A DNA stretch of 64,000 nt from Pollenia angustigena (lineage: Eukaryota > Arthropoda > Insecta > Diptera > Polleniidae). The position numbers and the translations under genes were made by a program. The DNA lies in NCBI GenBank assembly GCA_930367215.1, contig OV884059.1, positions 98,134,993-98,198,992 of the forward strand, given 5' to 3'. Under the pieces are notes generated by a model. That model had not been told where the DNA came from. It saw only the letters and a program-made list of their open reading frames with translations, and searched no databases. The number at the start of each line of letters is the position of its first letter. Within the stretch, counting starts at the first letter, position 1. This document shows, in pieces, positions 46,620 to 58,742 of this stretch.

Positions 46620-46819
46620 GTCTTATACGTTTAACAGTTTTATTTGGTTTAATATCTTTAGTTTGTCTAAAATCTTTATGGATGAAGTTTCCTGATGATC
46701 TGGCCTAAGCAACCAGTGAAATGCATAGGAATAGCTTATCCCATCAACAATAAATTTCAAGTGTTTTTATCAAGAATAAAAACTGGGAATTAAGCACGAA
46801 TAACAAAATCTTTTTAAAG
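46550..46819. mobile_element. Compact fold-back MITE closing the tandem array
   Basis: AAAAGATTTTGTTATTCGTG at the left is mirrored exactly at the right (CACGAATAACAAAATCTTTT). After 46616 the sequence turns into the reverse complement of the first part of the unit. Confidence 0.75.
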
Positions 46820-46849
46820 TAAAATATAAATTTCAATATAGAAATGGGC

Positions 46850-47150
46850 AGGGTAGACAGAGGAGGAGCAGTACCCCTCATAGATAGAAATATTAATAAG
46901 AGCCGCTGCACGCATTTTGTTGAACTTTTGGTAGTAGGATCTTCTCAACCCCAAAATTGAAATAAATAGCAGCGGGAGAAGTGCTACCTCTCATAGGACG
47001 CCAATGTTTAATATCGCATATCATAAGAACTGTTTTAGTAAGAATGTTCAAACTTTGTAGACGACACTCTAAACTACACTTTTGAAAATAAATATAAGGC
47101 AAGTAGGCGCGGGGGGGAAATACCTCCCATAGGATGATATATTAAATATC
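46850..47150. repeat. Three diverged units with a TACCTCTCATAGGA motif
   Basis: AGTACCCCTCATAGATAG (46870), GCTACCTCTCATAGGACG (46981) and ATACCTCCCATAGGATGA (47120) recur about every 110-140 bp. The inverted ACCCGGTGCGCTTCGCTAC motif of 5932 follows at 47188-47206. Confidence 0.45.
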
Positions 47151-47206
47151 TCTCAACTGAAGAAGTGGTTCAAGCAGTGTAGCGAAGCGCACCGGGTAAA
47201 GGTAGT

Positions 47207-48298
47207 CCTCTATATAACCGAAGTTTTAAAAAATGGTGGAAAAAAAAATAAAAATTGTTAAAAGCACTAAAGGCACTAACGAAAAATTTAAAAAGCACCA
47301 AGTTAGTGCTTTTTCTCAGTTTGGCACTATGGATAAAATTTTGGCGTTTGAGGCATCAAAAAGCACCATAAATAGTGCCAAAAGCACTAAGTTGGCATCA
47401 CGGCTGGTCAACATCGTTATTAGACTATCGACAAAAAACATACATTTGCATGGAAATCGCATCCCTAAAAATGTGGTATACGGTATCATTTCGTCTTGCT
47501 TGACCAACTATACTCTCTTACTTGTTTTAGTTTTAATAAACTGTGGTCCTGCGTTTTTCTCCTCTCTTAAGTACAACTATACAAATATAAAGTTAAACTA
47601 TCACAAAAAAGTAATGCAAACATTTTAGTTTACAAATCTATTGATAATAATACATATTGGCAGTTCCAGCGAAAAGTCTACTTTCTGTAACGTAACGCCA
47701 GAAATAATTTAAATCGTTTACTTTTTTATATTTAGGTGCAAAGCGCAACTAGCTCTACATTTAGAAACAAAAGGGGTAACGGTTGAACAACATGGTCCTT
47801 AAATGAAACCTCATTTGCATTCTGGCGTTGCATTAAAAAAAGTAGACTTTTCGATGAAAATGCCCTTATGTACTTTAAAACGAGCAAAAATTTGTAAATA
47901 AGAAAGCTTGAAAAATACAAAACGTCTTGCTTAATTCGCAGTCTTATTCAGTTTTGTAATGCAAGTCAAATCTGCAAATCCTTAGCGTCGATTACTGTAA
48001 CTTTTTTTAATATAGTGCTACTTCATTTCTTTGTATATATAAAAAACCCTTTTTACAAATTTGACTTCTTCATTTACATTTTTTACATTTTGTGGTACAA
48101 ATATCACGACACGTCAAAATGGAAATGGCCATATATGTATGTATTTATGTCTGTTTTATGAAAATATTTAAAATTTAATAAAGGCTTACAAACACATTTT
48201 TCTGAACAATTTCCTTAGTAAACGTTTATTAAATTTAAAAAATCGTTGTTAAATAGTGTATACGTTATGGCTTCCTTGTTATGTTTAATTTTATTTCA
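47207..48298. other. Intronic DNA, no gene supported
   Basis: A 131-codon frame at 47233-47628 contains AGCACTAA repeats and runs into a Helentron-like terminal string (TACTCTCTTACTTGTTTTAG, 47510-47529), so it is probably not a gene. Confidence 0.4.
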
Positions 48299-50012
48299 AT
48301 ACACAGAAAAAATTATTGACAGTTTTTTTTTCAATTAATAGTGATTTTTGAATTTTAAAATAAATTTGATTACGTTCGTAATTGATTGAATTAAAAAAAA
48401 AAATATTTTTTTTTCAATTAAAATTTTACTTGATTTTAAACTTAATTTTAATTATAAGTTTAATTGAATCAATCAACTCGGTTGTTTGAATTGAAAACTT
48501 TGTTGCTTTCCTCCCTCACCATAAGTTTGCGAAAAATGTTACAAGTGCAACCAACATCTTTATAAATTTATTGCCCTTACATGTACATACACACAAACAC
48601 ACATGTTTTTGTCATCAAAAAGAACAGTAAGCGTCGTGTGCAAAGAAAAAACTATCAACGAGTAAAAATTTAACTGAGATTTGTTATGGACGAATTACAA
48701 TTATGACCACCACTAATGTCAATAATGAGCCTACATACATATCTATATTATGCGTAAAATAAAAAATCGCCTTGTGGCTGACCACATTGTTGACGGTGGT
48801 TATGGTCGCAATCGAAATTTAGTGTTTATTTTCTTTGTTTGTTAATTCTTGAATTGTTTTTGACGTCATTTCATGTTGTGCATTTAAAGTGAGATAGGTG
48901 AAAAAAGTACAGCCAAATTACACAACAAAAACAGTTTTTTGTTTTCAATCTTAAATACCCTGAAGAATCAGAGTTATTCTACAATTGAAGCACAGCCGCG
49001 AATAACGTTGTAAACGCCACATTTTGCAAAAACTGTTTTTTTGCAGATAACCGTTGACCATACTCTCTTACACAGTTTAAACATCAAATCAACCAAAACT
49101 ATGCACCTTTACGCCTTCAAAATGGCATACAAAGTGTCAGCCCGTGGAAGAACATTGCAAGTTGCTAACAAAATGATGAAACCGAAATGGTTTTGCAGTG
49201 CGGAATAATGTTTTAAAAGCATTTTGCATAAAAGTTTTTATTATCATTATGTTTAATAATAGAAAAAAAAATTTTCAAAACAAATAATGCTGCCTGCCAA
49301 AAAACGGTTTTTTGCTCTCCTGAAAAATTATTATTTTGTAACTTAAAACGTTATTCGCGGCTGTGCTTCAATTTTATACAAAGTTGTGTGTATGAAATTC
49401 CTTTGTCAAAAAAATCTTCCAAAATTTTTACAATTAAGCATGAGCTATTTATTACAATTAAACAAATAAAACAAGTTATTTTTAAACCATATTTAAATAA
49501 AACATATATTTTAAATATAATTATTTTGCTTCATTTAACCATCAACTGAATTGATTTAACAAACTTGTTCAATTAACTATTTGTTTGATTGAATAATTTG
49601 CGTAATTGAATTTAGATTATATTTCAAATATACTGTTTAATTAATTCAATTAAAAATTTAATCGATTTAATGCAAAAATTCAATCACTGTTTTAATCAAT
49701 ACAATTATTAAAATAACTAATTTTCTGTATTGTAATCAATTACGTTAGTAATTCATTCAATTAAACAAATTTTTTTAACTAATTTGTTAATTCATTCAAT
49801 TAAAATATTGTTTAATATTAATAATTTTTTCAATTATTTTTGTAATTAAAATATAAAAACTTTTTAATTGGAAAAAAAATCCTTGTTTTGCAATTTTTGC
49901 AAATTTGAGTAATTGGTATAATCATTTCGGTGATAGGTGCAAAATTAAACAATTTTTTGCTTGTGTCAATTATTTTGGTGATCAAAATCTTTTTTTACTT
50001 TTTTCCTGTGTA
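48299..50012. mobile_element. Element rich in AATTGATTGAATT words, interrupted
   Basis: TACACAGAAAAAA at the left and, inverted, TACACAGGAAAAAAG at the right bound sequence filled with TTCAATTA/TAATTGAA words (48340-48490 and 49400-49870). The middle is unrelated and includes another MITE. Confidence 0.45.
48983..49373. mobile_element. MITE with 26-bp perfect inverted ends
   Basis: ATTGAAGCACAGCCGCGAAT followed by AACGTT at the left is exactly mirrored at the right. It is about 390 bp; the target duplication is unclear. Confidence 0.75.
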
Positions 50013-50044
50013 TCTACAAGTATATGTTTAGACTTTACTCTTAC

Positions 50045-50418
50045 GCTACGTTCACAATCAAAAAAACAATTTCGTTTTTTCTTCTATCTTTCTTCTTCCC
50101 AAAGTATTTCATAGTATGTTCTTTTCGTTTTTAGAACAAAAATGTAACTAAATTTTATTTAAAAATTAAACTAAAGTTGAGTCAACTAGAACTTCAGCAA
50201 AAATTTGTATGAAATTGTTTCTAACGTTTAAAATAATTTTATTTAGTTTTGAATGAAAATTTAAACAAAATGTTTACAAAAATAAAAATAAATGCATAAT
50301 ATTGTTGTGGCTAAAATTTGCAAATGGTTTCTTGATGCAAAATGTGTATGGTGGCAAAAGAAATTGTTGCTCTATTATGAACACCAAATGAAAATGTTGT
50401 TTTGATTGTGAACGTAGC
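50045..50418. mobile_element. MITE with GCTACGTTCACAATC ends
   Basis: GCTACGTTCACAATCAAA and its inverse bound about 375 bp, with the similarity continuing for about 25 bp. It ends 300 bp before exon 2. Confidence 0.75.
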
Positions 50419-50720
50419 TTAACATTTAATATTATTATATCATAAAAAGCCTTTTCTTGTAAATTGTTTTAAATCAACGTAAACATACAATATTGCAATA
50501 AAAACTTGAAAGTTTACGTTCAATGCAAAATTGTGTGGCATTAACCGTATGCTGTAACACACATGATTGACTTGTAATATGGTCATGTCCAAGATTTATT
50601 ACGTTTTCGAGCCATATTAAAAATTTACAATATTGAGCAGATATTTTTATTGATTTAACAATCGTTGCCCCTAAATATTTTTACGGTGACTACTACAATA
50701 TTTTACTTGTATCTTTTCAG

Positions 50721-52589
50721 AGTTGTTTGTTTTTATTATTTATAACTGCTATAGCTACTGAAGGCTCCAATTCAACGACAACCAAGTCAAAGAGTTCAAA
50801 AGTAGCGGAAAAAGTTTTTTATCCCAAAAAAGTTAATTCTATAAAAAAAACTCCTTCGAAAACGTCTTTGAAGAAAATTGCAGATATAACTGAAAAGTTC
50901 AAAGACCTACCGGCTGAGGATTTATCATTTATCAAAGAATTGGATAAACAATTTAAATTGCATGGTGGTAAAATTAAAATAAAAGTAGAAAATAAGAATG
51001 TCACCGAAGCAAAAAATAGCAAAAGAACTATAGATGGGGAATTAGGGTAAGTTTTGAAATTATGTCCTGAAACAATTTTTTTTTTATTTATTTTGTTGTA
51101 TTTCAGCTACGGTTATGCCCATAATGGTTATCAGTACAATCCTCCCAAGTTTATGTTTTATCCTTATTCTCAACAAAATATAGGCCATAACGCTCCCAAT
51201 TACTTTTTAACAGGAGAAGGCAAAACCGAGGTTTCAGTAGAACCCTCGTATTCATATGAACTGAAATCGCAGTCTTATGTCACTCATAATGAACCTCAAA
51301 TAGACCTACCCGAACCGGGTCACCAACAACAGACAGATCATTTGCAGTCGCAACAACACTATACGCAACACCAGCAGCAACAGTATGATGAGCCAGTTAT
51401 AGTATTGCGTATACCCGGGCCTGCTAAATATGCATCGCATCTGCAAAATCTTTTACAAAAATATTTAGAAATAAGAGCCGCCCAATATTTGCGCATATTG
51501 GAAGAAGCAGAACAGAGAAACAATCAACAACATCAATTGCAACAATTAGAGAATGGACACGGAAATAATGCAATCGCGGATAGTTCCTTAGAACATATAG
51601 AACAACCTCAACAACATGCTCTAATACCAGAGCAGCATGATTATACACAACAAGCGCAATATGACCATCAAAGTGTGGCTGCTCCACAGCCAATACAATA
51701 TCCAGACATAGATAATGTCTATCACGGCTATAAGCACAGGCACTCATCTCACAATGAACAGTCTCAACAATCGCTGCTGGATACACAGTCATATTATACA
51801 AAGCAGCAGAGTGGAGAGGAACAACAGCAGCAGCAGTATCAGCATGAACTACGCTATTCACAGCAGGACCAACACCAATATCAACAAGAACAACCACAAT
51901 ACCTGCAACAAGAACACCCTCAGTTTTATTACACCCATCAACAGCAGTACGCTCAACCCGAGGGTCCTCCAGCCAACACATATCAGCAAGTATATTTATT
52001 GTCCATGACGCCCCACGGGCAAGTTGATTTTGAAGCTCATCAAACACAACGCGAAAACCAACAGCCTATTTATGTTCAAGATCAACAGAATCAGAATGAA
52101 CATTCTTCGCCATTGCCTATAGCTGAAAATAATCCTAGACCTTCACACACCAAGGTTGTGTTTACCAATAAAAATGATCACTTCAACCAAGACTACCAAA
52201 TGTATCAGTTGCCTTCTATAAAACCCAATGAAAGACACGCACCCACATCAGTTCCTGACTACCATCAAGATTTCCAACAGCAGCAATATCAGAATGCACA
52301 AGGTAAACAAAAAACCCAAGAAAGTCCTGCAAATTACCAACAACAAAATAACAATGCTGCTGATCAGGCCAATCAAGAGGTTGTAGTCATTACCGAAAGA
52401 CCATATAATTACCATGCGCATAGCGTTAAAGCCCGAGCCAGAGGAAGGACAGCTCATAACAGAAGAGCAGCAGCAATTAAGGAAGCAGACAAGGGCTTAC
52501 AAAAGATCCGGGAATTTGTACGTGAAAAGCTGGGTGCTGAGACAGGTAGTGCTGTAGAATTTAAAACTACTCAAGTGATAGATCGTTGA
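50721..52589 (+). CDS. Exons 2 and 3: secreted Gln/Tyr-rich insect protein
   Basis: Exon 2 is 50721-51046 and exon 3 is 51107-52589 (TGA at 52587). With exon 1 the product is 609 residues. Residues 1-19 form the signal peptide. Residues 22-115 are Lys/Ser-rich and end in KRTIDGEL, a dibasic site; the splice then restores GELGYGYAHNGYQYNPP. Around 213-251 VIVLRIPGPAKY leads into an amphipathic helix (LQKYLEIRAAQYLRILEEAE), the only block that looks like a conserved domain. The rest (about 252-550) is dominated by Gln, Tyr and His repeats (CAG/CAA-rich), and the last 56 residues are basic (KARARGRTAHNRRAAAIKEA). This fits an extracellular, possibly cuticle- or matrix-associated protein; the role is inference and I cannot name an orthologue. 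Both introns have GT-AG ends and matching phases. Confidence 0.8.
51047..51106 (+). other. 60-bp intron between exons 2 and 3
   Basis: Donor GG|GTAAGT is optimal, and the acceptor is TTGTATTTCAG after a T-rich tract. Removing it joins the two long open frames without a shift (GG + C = Gly). Without splicing, a stop codon (51048-51050) ends the frame. Confidence 0.85.
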
Positions 52590-52630
52590 ATAAGGTATAG
52601 AAAAAAACTAAGATGAAGAGAAACCGAAGA

Positions 52631-52636
52631 AATAAA
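52631..52636 (+). terminator. Poly(A) signal of the Gln/Tyr-rich protein gene
   Basis: AATAAA stands 42 bp after the stop codon, with a second AATAAA near 52693. Confidence 0.6.
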
Positions 52637-52803
52637 TTATTGTTATTGGGGTTCATTCAAAATGGTACTGATTTTTTATAGCACTCATAAAAATAAATAG
52701 TTTATATGTTTATAAGATTGAAATACATTTGTTAAGTTTTGCGTTGTTATTATTTTTAAGTTTTTATTTGCATATGTATTTCGTTATTTTATACATAAAC
52801 CGC

Positions 52804-52926
52804 CTTATGCAAAAAAAAGTTACAAGTCCGCATTAGTTGGTTAACCAACATATAAATCTCATTCACTTTTGCTGGGCTTAATGTGTTGGCTAACTAATGT
52901 GAATTTAAGCTTTTGTTTTGCATAAG
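52804..52926. mobile_element. CTTATGCAAAAA MITE, uninterrupted copy
   Basis: CTTATGCAAAAAAAAGTTAC at the left and CTTTTGTTTTGCATAAG at the right frame a 123-bp element. It gives the empty site for the insertion at 41838. Confidence 0.7.
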
Positions 52927-53678
52927 TGAGTAAATGTTCATGTCGCTCATTTGCTGCAACAACGTCTTTAGTCAAAAATCGTAAATCTTCACTAAATATC
53001 ACTTATGCATAGAAAATAAATATTCTGAAGATTTTATAAACCCAACTCTTGAGAGAAGAATAACATTTTCATTTTCTATTATATTGTATGTAAATGGAAG
53101 ACTTTAAAGTCGTTTTATTTAAATCTTATATTTTCGAGTTATAACGATGTTGAAGCAAATGAGCGATAAGTGTTCTAAATTGTGTTCGAAAATCAACATT
53201 ACATACTGTTCTTTAGTGTTCTAAAAGTGTTTGTAAAGTAAATACCTAAAAAAATCGTTTCTCTGTTTGCGATCTACGCACACAAATAAATTACTGTACT
53301 AATTAAACTTAACATAAAGATGAAAACATTTCATTGCGCTCGGTTTTTCGTAAAAATTTGTTGTGTTTAGTGCTGCACGTTAATGTTCGTTCGTTTCAGT
53401 TGTGCTCATCGCCCTTTTATCTGGTAAACACAATAAATTTTTTTTTTTTTTTTTTTTTTTTAACAAAAAATATATATGTTTTTAATGAAAAAAAAAAAAA
53501 ACCAAAATAAACCAGACAACAAAACATTTTTACAAAATAAAACATGTATACAATACACACACAGGTTATTCGAGCTGTGGTCGTGCAAATTGCCAAGAAA
53601 CAACAACAATTCTGGTAAAAATCTTGCCTAAAGTTCTTAAACATTAAAGAAAATTTAACTACAACCCATTTCTACACA
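52927..53678. other. Intergenic AT-rich DNA
   Basis: A long T tract (53439-53460) is present, with no gene. Confidence 0.4.
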
Positions 53679-54376
53679 CCCACAGAAAAAACATGTTTAA
53701 ATATGGGCACCTCCAACAACACTATTTTTGAAAAAAATGTTTAACATATTATGTTTAATATAACCATATTATTGTCACTGACAGCCATATGGTTAAATTA
53801 GTCCTCCATCAAGGAGCCACAAACATATTATGGTTGCCTCGGAACATGTTATGGTTAAAATTTAATAAACTATGTTAAAGACTTATAATAGCATGGCTAT
53901 TTTCAACCATACCATGTGCCTCTTAGAAAAGAGGAAAATACTATTGGTAGTTTGAAAACAAATTATTGTCATATTTCATCATAACATGTTTAGGAGCAAC
54001 CATAATATGGTTACGGCTTCCTGATGGAGGACTTATTTAAACATAATATGTCAGTGACAAAAATATGTTTATATTCAACATAATCCCCCGTATTTATAAA
54101 CGATTATTAAATTTAACAAACGTTTATTTAGGCAAATTTTCATACAAAATTTGTTTTGTAAACCTTTATTAAATGTTCAAATTTTTTGTAAATAAATTGA
54201 ATTTTATTTACAATGAAGAAATTTAGGCCCAATTAGCTTGATAAAAATAATATAATAAATAAATAAATTCATCACTCTGACCAAAGGAAACACTACAACA
54301 ATAATATGTTTAAAATTTTCTTTAAAACTAGTTTTATTGGAGGTGCCCATATTCAAACATGTCTTTTCTCTGCGTG
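53679..54376. mobile_element. ACCATATTATGGT MITE, copy e, with an internal insertion
   Basis: CACAGAAAAAACATGTTTAA at the left and, inverted, CGCAGAGAAAAGACATGTTT at the right bound it. Between about 54075 and 54290 unrelated DNA with AAACGTTTATTTAGG words interrupts the usual interior. Confidence 0.7.
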
Positions 54377-55013
54377 CAGAGCCACTAAAATTGCACTTAT
54401 TGATAACGAAAACCAGAACACAACATAATGTTTGTTTCTTGAAAATAGTTATGAACAATATTAAAGGTGTACTAATACACAAACACTAAAAAAAATTATA
54501 CAGTTGCTGGATGTGTGTACCGTACGGCTAATAATGTTCGGTTTATTTTCGAACACAGATTCTAAGTACATTTCGTTTTCTATTATAATTCTTGAAAATT
54601 GTTCATAATTGGTTATATTTTTGGTTGTTTTTTTATACGGAACTTTTTAATACTTCAAAAGAATTAAAAATTTTGTTCAAATAAAGAAGAGCAACATTTT
54701 TAATTCTAAACAAGTTTTGTACATTTATTTTATGAAATTTCTTCTAGCTATACATTTTCTTCTTTTTAGTTCCTGCTTTTTATTAAAATTAACTTTCGCC
54801 AATATTTTAATTAATTTTAAGGTAAACAAAATCGTAAAAAGTGTATTATAGTGTGCAATATATTTTTAAGATCATTCATTATTCCTATGTAAAATTGGAA
54901 ATAAAAACGAAATATTTTATATGACTATTTTAACAAATAAAAATTTTGCCGAGCTATCCTTGTCCATTAACTTATTTAAGATTCTGAGGAACCAAATATC
55001 ATATATCATTTCT
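54377..55013. other. Intergenic AT-rich DNA
   Basis: No feature supported. Confidence 0.4.
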
Positions 55014-56688
55014 TTAATTAGAGTGTGCTTATTTGGCTGTGCCAAATCTTTGATACCCTTCACCGACAGTTCGAATGTCTTAGGAGTAATATCTGTATGA
55101 TGTCTATTTATTCCCAATAAAAAATTTTATCATTTTGCGAAGCACTAAAGAAATCAAGCGCACAATTTTGCGCTACGCAATAAGACATACAGAAATGCAG
55201 TAAAGTAAGTGAAAAAACTCTCAACAACTTTTATTAAAAAAAAAAAAACATTTCAAGTGCTACGGCATTCCCTTACTACGAAGCAGGTTTGTATGGGAGA
55301 ATACTAAAAAATAACTGTATCAAAACATTCAGTGTGTAAAGCTGATCATTACATCCAACAATTTTTATGTGCGCTGAATAATGCGCTTCATGTGTCAAAA
55401 ATGTATTGCTTCAAAGTGGGAACTCGCCATATAAAATTCATGTCTTCTGTAAATGCAATGGTAGTCGAAACTTTTATGTTTCTCCCTTACAAACCTGCTT
55501 CGTTGGAAGCTCCATTTTTTATTGGGTTATTATAACCTTTATAAAAACAGGCATCTCCATTAAAATTGGTTGGGGTTTAAACCTATATTAAATTATTGAC
55601 CGACAATCAGAAATTTGAGTCCTTTTTTCTTAGCAAATTTTGCTAGCTTGAGTAAAATATCATGATTCGTAACAGTTTAAGCCGAACCTAAATGATTTTT
55701 AGGAGGGCAATTTATATTGGAGCCATTTTAAGCTATGAACCAATCTTCCCAAAATTCTAAGGTAAATTATGGAGCGTTTATCACAAAATTGGAAGAAAGT
55801 TTACCGCAATATCTATATCTGCCACGGTTTTAGGCGTATTTAATTATTTTACCAGAGTGGGCTTTATATGGGGCCTAGGGTAAATTATGTACCAATTTCT
55901 ATTATGATAGCATTGTTAATTACAGGTTTACGCGTACTAAACCGTTATATTATGGACCGTTCTTCACAAAATTTTACTGTCTTATTCCTTGTTCAGTAAA
56001 ACTGTGATGTACTATGATAGCATTATTTTTTACGGTTTTATGCGTACTAAACTGTTTTCTGCAAGGAGGTTTTATATGGGACCTATGGTAAATTATGGAC
56101 CGATCTTCACGAAACTTAACAGTTTAATTTCTAGTCCTATTTAACTGTGACGAGCCAAAATTTGTTATGAAAGCGTTGTTAGTTGGGGTTTTAGGCGTAC
56201 TATATTGTTTTCCGGGAGTAGGGCTTATGTGGGGCCTAGGATAAATTATTGACGGATCTTCAAGAAATTTTACAGGGTGATTTCCAGTCGAATAAAACGA
56301 AATTTTTGCAAAAACTTCTATCATTCTGTGCATTATTCCACCATTTATGTTAGTTTTTGTAACAAAATTATCAATTTTTTTGTAGGTGGTGGTTCCACAT
56401 TTCGATTCATAGCTCTGATCCTACTGAACCGATTTTGCTGGATTTCAATCCCAAGCTGCTTAGGATAACTACAAGCAATTTGACATCAAGTTTGTTTATT
56501 TCTTTTGAGTTTTTCGAAAGTGAGCGTATCTTCAACAGACGGACAGACGGTCAGACGGATAGACTGGCAGACGGACAGACAGACGGACATGGCTAAATCG
56601 AATTAGAATTACTCAAGGACCCAGAATATATACACTTTATGGGGTCTGAGATGAATAATAAAAACTAATTGTGGTGGAGGGTATAAAA
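55014..56688 (-). mobile_element. DINE-1/Helentron-like element, copy 2, reverse
   Basis: On the minus strand: TATACCCTCCACCACAATTA start, GTCCGTCTGTC-rich 5' part (56535-56590), several ACAGTTWAATAGGACTAG-like units, then GGTGAAGGGTATC, the stem-loop ATTTGGCACAGCCAAAT and CACTCTAATT. It carries an insertion at 55113-55526. Confidence 0.7.
55113..55526. mobile_element. Insertion in Helentron-like copy 2 (CCCAATAAAAAAT ends)
   Basis: CCCAATAAAAAAT and its inverse ATTTTTTATTGGG bound 414 bp that copies 1 and 3 lack. TTATT flanks both sides (55108-55112 and 55527-55531). Small frames inside are not recognised. Confidence 0.55.
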
Positions 56689-56733
56689 AAACTATTTTTT
56701 TAATAATTTGTTTTATGCAAAACGCAATTTAGG

Positions 56734-56742
<9 letters not shown>

Positions 56743-56772
<30 letters not shown>
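56743..56772. repeat. TA dinucleotide microsatellite
   Basis: About 15 tandem TA units. Confidence 0.9.
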
Positions 56773-56774
<2 letters not shown>

Positions 56775-56953
56775 CTTTAACTCCCACTGGAGCATATGGC
56801 GCCAAAAAAAAACGTGTAATAACTATTTTTTAGATAGAACGCAAATCAGAGGAGATGCAAATTGGGGTTCAACTGCTTTTTTGATATTTGAATATTTTGA
56901 TTAGATTAAAAAAAACCTGTATGGCATAAACTATAAAATAATAAAACATAATA

Positions 56954-57460
56954 AGGGTCCTCATGATATCGTTTATAAGTCTCGTAAACTGTGCAAACTG
57001 TGCATTCTTACGCCCTCGTAAATGAACTGTCAAAAATTGTATGAGAATTCATTTACACAAACTGCTTAAATTTGCCCAACAATTTTGACTCGTAAACTTA
57101 CGCAGTTCAATTGTGCATTTATACAGACAGATTTTTTTAATGCTTACCGCCGTTTTCAATGAAAACTTCAAGTGTAAATAAATCACAAACAATAAATTCT
57201 TGTAATAATATAAGCATATTAGTCTTTTGGCTTTCTTTATGCATGTTTAAAAACAAATTTCATTTATAATTTACAAATTCCAAGTTTTTTATTATATTTT
57301 TGATTATTTTTTTTTAATATATTTTTTATTGACGTTTCTGTTTGAAATGACATTAATTGTTTAAAATTACACAAAACTTAAAAAGGATCTTCATGAAACG
57401 AGTCTCGCAAGTTTACCCATTTGCACAAATGGTAATTTTAAGCAACATCATGAAGACCCT
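56954..57460. mobile_element. TA-flanked MITE, AGGGTCCTCATGAT ends, copy B
   Basis: AGGGTCCTCATGATATCG and, inverted, AGGGTCTTCATGATGTTG are each next to TA. The interior matches 26902-27395 (for example CTGTCAAAAATTGTATGAG). Confidence 0.7.
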
Positions 57461-57526
57461 TAATATATTTTAAAAACAAGAAAATAATTTTAGCAAAAGA
57501 AAAGGAAAAATTGTTCAAGTCGAAAG

Positions 57527-57655
57527 GCGCGGATTAGGGTGATTTTAGAGCCACGGTTTCTTGGGAGAATTTTCTTAGAATTGTATGTAGATTACGTTTT
57601 ATAATACGACTTTTCATTTATTTTTCATCACTACAAATCAGCCCACCCTAATGTA
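57527..57655. mobile_element. Possible short MITE with TTAGGGTG ends
   Basis: ATTAGGGTGATTTTAGAG at the left and CAGCCCACCCTAAT at the right are imperfect inverses. Confidence 0.35.
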
Positions 57656-58742
57656 TATACTTTTTAAACATGTGTATCCTGTTAATATAAAGTTTGGAAT
57701 AAAAACAAGACTTTAAATAAGAATTTAATTTGAATATGTACCCTTTTGTAAGAGGTTACATACATTTTTTTCGTAGAAACACATTTATTTAGAATTTTCT
57801 TTGTGTAAATTTTTTGTTCCTGTTGTAATAACTACATATTTAAAATTTTTCTTTTGAAACCTTTATTTTAATTGAAAATAAAACAAATTCATGTTTATAT
57901 TTATACATACATATGTCAACTAAAAGTTATCTTATTTTCACCATATAGAAGTTTATTTTTTTTTTTATTAATTTTGCAAAACAATTACTAGAACAAAATT
58001 CGTAGTAATTGAAATGAAAGATGCAACAAATTGGAATGTACATTTCTTTACAATCAATAATGGAGGTATATTCCTTTTATCATTCGTTTTGTAATGAATT
58101 GAAATAATCTTTCGTTGACCGTTGACATTCGATTTTGTTGACACGATAGAGATGAACTATTTCAATAGACGAGAGTCTTTAACCGTCTTTAAAAAAATTA
58201 TTAGGGCCCGGACTTTTATGCAGTTAAAATCGCGTTTTGTGCGCATAAAAAATGCACTAAAAATAGAAAAATATACGTTAAAAATTTTAAAAACAAAATA
58301 AATATAAAAACGAAAAAGTTATTAATTCTTTAAACCCATGGTGATTTTTAAGCTGTGTATTTAAAATACGAAAAACAAAATCCTTTGGATACATATTAGC
58401 TATGTATAATCCTACATCTCCCATTTATTTATTACGAAACTCAGGATTGCCTGCTATATTTGAACGTAGAGTGCAATACAAATTTTCATGTCAAACAAGT
58501 ACTCAAATGTTAGTTCATTGTCATGAAATAAAATTGAATTTTCTGTGTTGTTGAAAGAAAAATAAAAAGTCTATTTTAATTCATAAATTAAAAAAAAAAA
58601 AAATCAAATTTAAATAAAAATGCCAAATTCATTGGCATTCATTGACAAGTTACTAAAATAAATTAAGTTATTGCAGATATATTTTTCTGTTTCTGCACAG
58701 CAGAAAGTATTCAAAGTGGCTATTGTAAAGGGTGTTTCTTTT
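57656..58742. other. Intergenic AT-rich DNA
   Basis: No feature supported. Confidence 0.4.

Larger units (their letters stand above)
16570..50720 (+). other. Predicted 34-kb first intron, filled with transposons
   Basis: The donor GTAAAA at 16570 and acceptor TATCTTTTCAG ending at 50720 bound it. I found no other convincing host exon inside; its content is the nested elements listed separately. Its size comes largely from insertions. Confidence 0.55.

Noticed and set aside
47233..47628. 131-codon plus-strand frame
   Set aside because: It contains AGCACTAA repeats and a transposon terminal string, and no recognisable protein feature.
51424..52047. 207-codon frame on the minus strand
   Set aside because: It lies antisense to exon 3. 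The CAG/CAA-rich repeats of the real gene read as open Val/Leu-rich sequence in reverse, and there is no domain or splice support.
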